DNA of 20,634 nucleotides, taken from positions 1-20,634 of the forward strand of contig JAGRBY010000055.1 in assembly GCA_020433835.1 (NCBI GenBank), read 5' to 3'. A program made the translations under genes and the position numbers. A model generated the notes under the pieces. It was not told the origin of the DNA. It ran no database searches and worked only from the letters and a program-made list of their open reading frames with translations. Source of the stretch: Anaerolineae bacterium (lineage in GTDB: Bacteria; Chloroflexota; Anaerolineae; 4572-78; J111). Below, piece by piece: positions 16,201 through 20,634 of this stretch; the first letter of the stretch is position 1; each line of letters starts with the position of its first letter.

Positions 16201-17991
16201 ATTTACAATGCCGATTTATATCAACGCACCGAACAAGATAAGCAGCAATTAGCCGCTCTACGAGAAATTGATCTGGCGATTATCAGTACAGAGCTTGATC
16301 TGGATCAAACTCTGGAACTCATTCTAAACAAAGGGCTGGCCTTAATCGAAACAAAAGCTGGCTCGCTATCATTATTAGAATCCGATCAAGAGCACCTCAT
16401 CATCCGGGCCTCAAGTCAGAAGAATGAGATTGGATCCGGCTTGCCGGTTGATAAAAGTATTCTGGGTTTAGCCGTTGAGAAACAACACACTATCCGCATT
16501 GCTGATGTTTCGTTAGAGCCTCGTTACCAAATGGGTTATGACTTATTTAGTGACACTGCCATAAGGAGTGTCCTTCTTATTCCACTAAAAGAAGATACAT
16601 CTATTATCGGTGTTTTTGGTGCTTACAGGTCTCAAATCAATGCTTTTTCTGACAAGCACCAGGAAACTTTAGAAACATTGGCTCGTCAGGCTGCAATTGC
16701 CATTAAGAATGCCTCGCTTTACAGTCAGGCCCAACGTCGGGCAGCTTTATTAAAAGCCGCCGCAAAAGTCAGCCAAAGCGTAATCTCTATCTTCGATCTT
16801 GACCAACTTCTCAATAAAATAGTCAATACCATTTGTGATGAATTTGAGGAGAGAGAGTTTCATTATGCGGCTGTCTTTCTGCTGGATGAGACAGGCAAAT
16901 ATGCCTGGCAACAGGCCGGTACGGGCGAAGTGGGACATAACCTGGTAGCAGAAGGCTTTAAGTTTAAAGTAGACGTGGATGACTCGATAGTAAGTATCGT
17001 TGTCCAGAGCGGCCAGGGGGCAATTGAAGAATATAACGTGTACTTGGATGATGAAAACCATCACACGATACCTTTACTCCCAAATACACTATCGGAAATG
17101 GCTCTACCGCTCAAACTGCGCTATAAAGTCATCGGCGTGTTGACTGTCCATAGTCGCCAAAAGAATGCTTTTTCTGATGAGGATACGCAAACCCTACAAT
17201 CTATGGCCGACCAGTTGGCTATTGCCATTGACAATGTGAAAAAACAAGAAAAATTGGTAGAAGCCGAAACCCTAAAAACCATTGATGAAGCGACCAGTCA
17301 AGCAATGCATTGGGTGGCTAATAAGGCCAGACCCATAAAAGATTATATAGAACGACTTGACCGTGAAATTAGCCCCCTTATTACAAAAAGTAACGTTGAT
17401 GAAACACTCCAAGAGGATTTTTTTGAAGCAATAGAAGTCATCAAACAAAATGCCAGCCTCATTCTTGACGTTAAACAAGAAATTATGGGCACTGCCCGAC
17501 AATTTGACTTAGTAAAAGCTAGCCTCGAAGCTATTGTCGCAAAAGTCTTAAAGCAAATAGATTCTCCAGGGGTGCATATCAGGCAGGATATCGCCTCGGA
17601 TTTACCCCCGGTTCAGGTAGATTGTGCTGCCGTAGAAGAAGTTTTTAGAAATCTATTTGTCAATGCCATCCATGCAATGAAACCCCTTCACATGATGAAA
17701 GAGACTGAATCACCTGAATTACACATTAAAGCGCAAACAACAAAAACAGGAGATTTTGTTGAAGTTAGGATAATTGACAACGGCACAGGTATCGCAGTTG
17801 ATAAAATCAAACATATATGGACGCCATTTTACACCACCAAGGCTGGGACGGGTGGAACTGGCGTTGGGTTGTCCTATTGTCTGCAAGCAATGCACAAGAT
17901 GGGTGGGAAGATCACGGTTGAAAGTGATATCGGACAGGGCACTACTTTTATCTTAATACTCCCTGTCAGTCCCGAAGTTGAGCCATATTGA
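13240..17991 (+). CDS. Giant cytoplasmic sensor histidine kinase with about eight GAF domains
   Basis: 1583 residues, no transmembrane segment. GAF-like regions lie near residues 30-188, 200-322 (short), 330-470, 485-650, 655-815, 830-990, 1010-1155 and 1168-1330. GAFs 3, 5 and 7 resemble each other (the latter two begin REID), and GAFs 4, 6 and 8 end in MADQLA(V/I), so a two-GAF unit appears three times. The kinase core has a candidate phosphoacceptor His1357 (AMHWVANK), an N box with Asn1471/Asn1475, G1 DNGTG (1513-1517), an F box TPFYTT and G2 GTGGTGVGL (1536-1544), so it should be active. Such multi-GAF kinases sense small molecules, redox state or light; no bilin-binding Cys is obvious to me. 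AGGGAG lies nine bases before the start. It stands 140 bases after the nucleosidase fusion and lacks its own receiver, so it may drive the receiver proteins on either side. Confidence 0.9.
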   Translation: MPASKGVKKTNSETSSHALEINKNFAGVLDSTLLADEAALLKRLACAIEKFLGKGEASIFLVTDRSNQKVITYKAGSSDITQQRLNGFQLQMGEGVVGYTIQTGQPQLITDINIQEESNGGPVFCRKADERSDYSTKSLACAPITLHDQVLGAIEIVDKQPNRFSEADLSLLSSIADFSANIVHDSRYIQALKHQSKQLNASAKVITQAVAHLDAFEALPEKIADSIHLNFDIDVVKICLFDENEDQDSKPPTEPNSALTLPLAICGETIGVVILQNASSTSDGEEIFSDETTNILKLLVNQLAFVIHHAKSYQQINLKKQNLEIIQALDKQVISTTDKNLSENLHLILSKSLELIGIESGQIFRYDEKAKTLVVEVASAESYPKAPQPLEGIFEHVISSRQSACIGDLKNWEPTANMNSRLSIPLVTGDLVVGIFNVESAHLNAFTSMHQNMLEYLAPQATIAIQNAYLFRQKIHRASLLQAASEVSSKAISIRDLNVLLQSTVETIVDKFGYYHAAVFVVDDEDKAWMLLQADASERGQKVLPRDYRIRVGSDTPVGQATGPFRKYRLALYTAQENSYTKNPHLSEARSEIALPLSVKTAKRYKTLGALNIHSTEENAFATKDIAMLQAMADQLAVIISNDRLYDQAKKEKELIEVLREIDRRIINPGESKTDLLRFILTESCRLTGAENGQIFLVEGDSLRAEIATKSKDLNTKVPMVVGSIIGDAVFNEHILVTDLNKLLSGENGIARGIDYTRAYKPTRLSRIAVRIHEEDGNVVGVLSVDDYKPNKFTVEHREILSALAGQAAIGIKNRILMSQAEVRHRHLEATAQVGADIISSLNVAELLDKTVDLIHQKFKLYYAGIFLIEQIEEKGRKQKIAKLKAISDGNRHQYANREHQFEVGGRSMVGITISTGQAQITHITLGGNGASNVDKSILPETLSKMTLPLRNRKGVIGVLEVQSVETIFTADDTQMLQTMADQLAIAIYNADLYQRTEQDKQQLAALREIDLAIISTELDLDQTLELILNKGLALIETKAGSLSLLESDQEHLIIRASSQKNEIGSGLPVDKSILGLAVEKQHTIRIADVSLEPRYQMGYDLFSDTAIRSVLLIPLKEDTSIIGVFGAYRSQINAFSDKHQETLETLARQAAIAIKNASLYSQAQRRAALLKAAAKVSQSVISIFDLDQLLNKIVNTICDEFEEREFHYAAVFLLDETGKYAWQQAGTGEVGHNLVAEGFKFKVDVDDSIVSIVVQSGQGAIEEYNVYLDDENHHTIPLLPNTLSEMALPLKLRYKVIGVLTVHSRQKNAFSDEDTQTLQSMADQLAIAIDNVKKQEKLVEAETLKTIDEATSQAMHWVANKARPIKDYIERLDREISPLITKSNVDETLQEDFFEAIEVIKQNASLILDVKQEIMGTARQFDLVKASLEAIVAKVLKQIDSPGVHIRQDIASDLPPVQVDCAAVEEVFRNLFVNAIHAMKPLHMMKETESPELHIKAQTTKTGDFVEVRIIDNGTGIAVDKIKHIWTPFYTTKAGTGGTGVGLSYCLQAMHKMGGKITVESDIGQGTTFILILPVSPEVEPY

Positions 17992-18118
17992 AATTTAGAG
18001 TTGTTGCAGAATAAATCACGTGGGAAATAACTTTAATTCTGCACTCCATACTCCCGCTATAATCAGCAAAGATTCAAATAAATCCTTTAACAAGTAAAAA
18101 CTGTTAGTATTTTCGCTC

Positions 18119-18133
18119 CACAATTCTATTGTG
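18119..18133. promoter_or_regulatory. Short inverted repeat upstream of the SPFH-like gene
   Basis: CACAAT (18119-18124) and ATTGTG (18128-18133) form a perfect 6-bp inverted repeat with a three-base centre, about 50 bases before the gene. It may be an operator, but it is short enough to be chance. Confidence 0.2.
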
Positions 18134-18181
18134 CGACGACCCTCTTATATTTTGAAATTTGTCTAATTAAAGGAGACAGGG

Positions 18182-18565
18182 ATGGATGAAAGGTTAAGTT
18201 TCGATAATAAAACGACGCACTGTTTTACGAAAGACAATGTCGAAATCAGGGTAAAGTATTCTTGTTCTGTTGCTATCGCCAAGAACAGAGTCTTCAAAAA
18301 GCATAAAGATCATCACGCCCGTAGCAACATCGGCTGGCAAGACAAGTTACAACAGCAAATTAATGGGGCTATTACATATGTCTTGAAACATTATCTATGG
18401 TTTATGTTGCAAGAAAACAATAGCCACAGAGAGCATATTGAGCGTCAGATCATAAATTGTCTCAACGAGAATTATTATGATGAGACAACACCTTTATTCG
18501 ATAAAGGTCTGGCGATTCAATCAGTTGAACTGCTTCAAGTAACTGAGAGACCTAAATTGTATTAG
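18182..18565 (+). CDS. Minimal soluble SPFH/band 7-like protein
   Basis: 127 residues, small and cytoplasmic, with no transmembrane or hairpin anchor. The order of elements matches the core of SPFH (stomatin/prohibitin/flotillin) domains: a beta-strand opening FTKDNVEIRVKYSCSVAI (residues 15-32), a helical middle with charged repeats (KLQQQINGAITYVL, REHIERQIINCL), and a closing strand KGLAIQSVELLQVTE (108-122). The last matches the GI-V--V-I--I pattern that ends the SPFH core. SPFH proteins scaffold membrane microdomains, often together with NfeD proteins, and the next gene carries NfeD-like domains. AAAGGAG precedes the start, and the next gene is 41 bases away. Sequence similarity is weak, so the assignment rests on motif order and neighbourhood. 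Confidence 0.6.
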   Translation: MDERLSFDNKTTHCFTKDNVEIRVKYSCSVAIAKNRVFKKHKDHHARSNIGWQDKLQQQINGAITYVLKHYLWFMLQENNSHREHIERQIINCLNENYYDETTPLFDKGLAIQSVELLQVTERPKLY

Positions 18566-18606
18566 TAACTAAGCATTTTGAATCTAATGATAACGGAGGC
18601 GGCTCT

Positions 18607-19806
18607 ATGAGAGGTCAGTATAGAATTCTTATTGTTGATGATGATGATAACATCCTGAGAAACATCTCAAGAATGTTGCGAGATTATTCTGCAAGCATAG
18701 ATACGGCTACAAACAACCCCTATGCGTTCACTATATTTCAACAAATGCCTTATGATCTCGCTATTTTGGACATGAATATGCCCGATTTTGATGGCGAACC
18801 TAACGCATTGGCAGGCATTAATCTCTTAAAAAAATTGCGTACTCTTGATGATACATTACCCGTTATCATCTTAACCGGCGAAGAAGAAGTAAAAATCAAA
18901 ACGATGCTCAAAGCAAGTGACATTAAGAATGTCGACATTTTTCTAAAAAACAGTCCAGGTGCGGGTGATGAACTGTACGACAAAGTTAAAACTCTCCTTA
19001 ATGAAAGTGAGGTGTCTATATTAGCTACAGGGGAAAGCAGGCCCAATTTCTTTAAACGCAAAGATTTTGTGAATCTTCAGGGCGTTGTCAGTAGTATAGA
19101 AAGTGATCATCAGGCTAAGAACGGGGACGAAGGCCATATATTCATTATAGAAGGTGCAGGAGTATCGCCGTCTTTGCTCGATCGTCACTGGCCGGCTAAA
19201 GGAGCCTACGGCAAGTTGCGGGCTGAACCTGTAGATATTATTGGTATTCGGAACAACAAATTTGTTGTCATAGGTTCAAACCATATGCTTTTCTTGCACG
19301 ATTTCTATCGCAATAAAGTTCTCGTTCACAAAAACCATCTTAAGAATTTAGTAGGAAAAGTTGTAGAGGTTAAAGATAAAATGAATCGTTTAGAGGTTCG
19401 CATAACATCTAGCAATGCACCAGAGTATTTAACCTCAAAGAGATCATGGCAAGCTGTTACGGATGATGATACCCTTTTACCCCTCCATACGGAAGTTGAT
19501 ATTCTTGGCGAAAAAGGAGGTAAATTGAGAGTCAGGCCCCACCAAACCATGATTCTAAACGAGCAGGGGCAGGAAGTTCCCATAACTGAAGAAATCCTCA
19601 ACGATCTCATTGGAAAAGTTGTCAAGCCAATTGATGAGGCTGACAAAGGAACCATCTTAATCATCTCTGAGCAGGCATCAGATGCTATAAAAAACGTGTA
19701 TTGGCAAGCGATAGCGGACGATGAGCTGATATTTATCCCAGGCGAAAACGTTAAAGTTGCGGGCGTAAAAGAAAAAAAGTTACTCATCCGAGAATATATA
19801 GCATAG
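18607..19806 (+). CDS. Receiver protein with three C-terminal NfeD-like OB-fold repeats
   Basis: 399 residues. The receiver (about 5-130) is complete: acidic cluster Asp11-Asp14, phospho-acceptor Asp55 (LDMNMP), Thr90 (LTGE) and Lys114 (FLKN). Three repeats of a small beta-rich unit follow, about residues 157-223, 248-310 and 334-397. Each begins L(Q/V/I)GxV, has a central Trp followed within two residues by Ala (Trp195, Trp281, Trp366), and ends with a V-I-G or V-A-G strand turn and a K(L/F)xV-type strand. This is the layout of the soluble OB-fold of NfeD proteins, the usual partners of SPFH proteins; membrane segments of NfeD are absent. No DNA-binding domain is seen. GGAGG precedes the start and the SPFH-like gene is 41 bases upstream. 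The likely role is phosphorylation-controlled binding to an SPFH assembly (inference). Confidence 0.72.
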   Translation: MRGQYRILIVDDDDNILRNISRMLRDYSASIDTATNNPYAFTIFQQMPYDLAILDMNMPDFDGEPNALAGINLLKKLRTLDDTLPVIILTGEEEVKIKTMLKASDIKNVDIFLKNSPGAGDELYDKVKTLLNESEVSILATGESRPNFFKRKDFVNLQGVVSSIESDHQAKNGDEGHIFIIEGAGVSPSLLDRHWPAKGAYGKLRAEPVDIIGIRNNKFVVIGSNHMLFLHDFYRNKVLVHKNHLKNLVGKVVEVKDKMNRLEVRITSSNAPEYLTSKRSWQAVTDDDTLLPLHTEVDILGEKGGKLRVRPHQTMILNEQGQEVPITEEILNDLIGKVVKPIDEADKGTILIISEQASDAIKNVYWQAIADDELIFIPGENVKVAGVKEKKLLIREYIA

Positions 19807-19880
19807 ATAGAAGGAATGCCACGAATTCGGATATCAAAAAACTAATAGACAAAACAGATAAAAGACGTGCAATCCAGCTC

Positions 19881-19960
19881 CGTCACTCCCGCATGCTTTT
19901 AGCGGGAGTCCACGTCCAAAGAGCCTACTGGATGCCCGATAAAGACATACGGGAATGATG
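19881..19960. repeat. REP/MITE-like inverted-repeat element
   Basis: An 80-base element with imperfect terminal inverted repeats: CGTCACTCCCGC at the left and ACGGGAATGATG at the right. It contains a strong hairpin, 19885-19892 (ACTCCCGC) pairing with 19902-19909. The right half (GATGCCCGATAAAGACATACGGGAAT) looks like a mutated second hairpin. It resembles the widespread GTCATTCCCGC...GCGGGAATCC family of dispersed intergenic repeats. Only one copy is in the window. It has no T run, so it is not a standard terminator, though it may act on mRNA ends. Confidence 0.55.
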
Positions 19961-20011
19961 CTCAAAAACTGCGAAAAACTTAATTGACGCAGTACTTAAC
20001 CGTTTTTACAT

Positions 20012-20634
20012 TCAAACCTGCTGTCGAGGCCGATACTGTATCGCCTCGGCGATGTGGGGTGTTTGAATCTGCTCCGCCTCGGCCAAATCGGCGATAGTGC
20101 GAGCCAGCTTGAGGATGCGATGATAGCCGCGGGCGCTCAGTTGCATCTGCTGCATAGCCGATTTGAGAAGGTTGGTGCTGGTCTCATCCAGCGGACAGAA
20201 TTGGCGAATTTCGCCGGGACCCATATCGGCGTTGGTTTGGAGAGGGGTATCGGCGAAACGTTTGCGCTGGACGCAGCGGGCGGCTTCGACCCGGTCGCGA
20301 ACGGTGGCGCTGGGTTCGCCGGTGCGCTGGCTGCTGAGTTTTTCGAAGGGTACGCGGGGAACTTCGACGTGAATATCAATCCGGTCCATGAGTGGGCCGG
20401 ATATTTTTTTCTGGTAGCTCTTAACCATCGAGACAGAGCAAGTGCATTCTTTGTTGGGATCGGTGTAGAAGCCACAGGGGCAGGGGTTCATCGAGCCGAT
20501 GAGGATGAAGTTGGCCGGGTAGGTCAACGACCCCGCCGAGCGGCTGATCGACACGATTTTGTCTTCCAGCGGTTGGCGCAGCATCTCCAACATGCGGGTG
20601 CCGAACTCCGGTAGTTCGTCGAGGAAGAGAACGC
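20012..20634 (-). CDS. ComM/YifB-family Mg-chelatase-like AAA+ ATPase, partial (C-terminal part)
   Basis: The gene reads right to left and runs off the right edge; about 206 C-terminal residues are present out of roughly 500. The visible part opens with the Walker B region VLFLDELPEF, followed by LRQPLEDKIVSISR, the cysteine cluster MNPCPCGFYTDPNKECTCS and the sensor region SGPLMDRIDIHVEVP. These are all hallmark ComM motifs. The C-terminal helical Mg_chelatase_C domain follows (LSARGYHRILKLARTIADL). ComM helicases promote branch migration in natural transformation and recombination. It faces the signalling genes tail-to-tail, is GC-rich and is probably a native core gene. The stop is TGA (complement of 20012-20014). 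Confidence 0.95.
   Translation of the reverse strand, partial: VLFLDELPEFGTRMLEMLRQPLEDKIVSISRSAGSLTYPANFILIGSMNPCPCGFYTDPNKECTCSVSMVKSYQKKISGPLMDRIDIHVEVPRVPFEKLSSQRTGEPSATVRDRVEAARCVQRKRFADTPLQTNADMGPGEIRQFCPLDETSTNLLKSAMQQMQLSARGYHRILKLARTIADLAEAEQIQTPHIAEAIQYRPRQQV

Noticed and set aside
13240..17991. Phytochrome-like light sensing by the GAF domains
   Set aside because: No PAS-GAF-PHY order and no recognisable bilin-attachment Cys-His context; the ligands are left unassigned.
19326..19787. Antisense open frame of 153 codons in the receiver-NfeD gene
   Set aside because: The + strand has a full receiver and three repeats with a strong ribosome site; the antisense product has Ser/Thr-rich random composition.
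20054..20614. Long + strand open frame of 186 codons
   Set aside because: It lies antisense to the clear comM C-terminal coding region, has no family-like motifs and is a by-product of GC-rich codons.

Overview
The window looks like a bacterial chromosome segment, most likely from a member of the Chloroflexota (Anaerolineae-like). This is an inference. The basis is the style of the multi-GAF kinase (repeated MADQLAIAI-type GAF endings), a CUT1 sugar ABC operon, and a signalling protein carrying a nucleoside-phosphorylase effector domain. No RNA gene, CRISPR array or intact insertion sequence is visible. The only mobile-type sequence is a short inverted-repeat element near the right end.

Left region (1-5760): a tightly packed, fairly GC-rich + strand catabolic operon. 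It starts inside a DapA/NanA-type aldolase (5' end outside the window), followed by two CUT1-type ABC permeases, a lipoprotein solute-binding protein and a FAD-dependent oxidoreductase. A strong compound hairpin with a T run follows. No ABC ATPase is seen, so it is either upstream or shared. The substrate cannot be read from the sequence.

Middle region (5760-19806): a visibly AT-richer, seven-gene + strand signalling cluster, preceded by about 300 bp of non-coding DNA with repeated operator-like words. It encodes two tandem paralogous GAF-GAF histidine kinases; a receiver protein with an unrecognised C-terminal domain; a receiver protein fused to a degenerate Mrr-like nuclease fold, a small alpha/beta module and a C-terminal nucleoside phosphorylase/nucleosidase; a 1583-residue histidine kinase with about eight GAF domains; a minimal soluble SPFH (band 7)-like protein; and a receiver protein followed by three NfeD-like OB-fold repeats. 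None of the three receiver proteins has a recognisable DNA-binding output. My reading, which is inference, is a phosphorelay that controls enzymatic and membrane-associated outputs: a nucleotide-degrading effector and an SPFH/NfeD pair. It may be a stress or defence system, and it is the most interesting part of the window.

Right region (19807-20634): a gap with a REP/MITE-like inverted-repeat element, then the 3' part of a GC-rich comM/yifB-type AAA+ gene on the - strand, running off the right edge.
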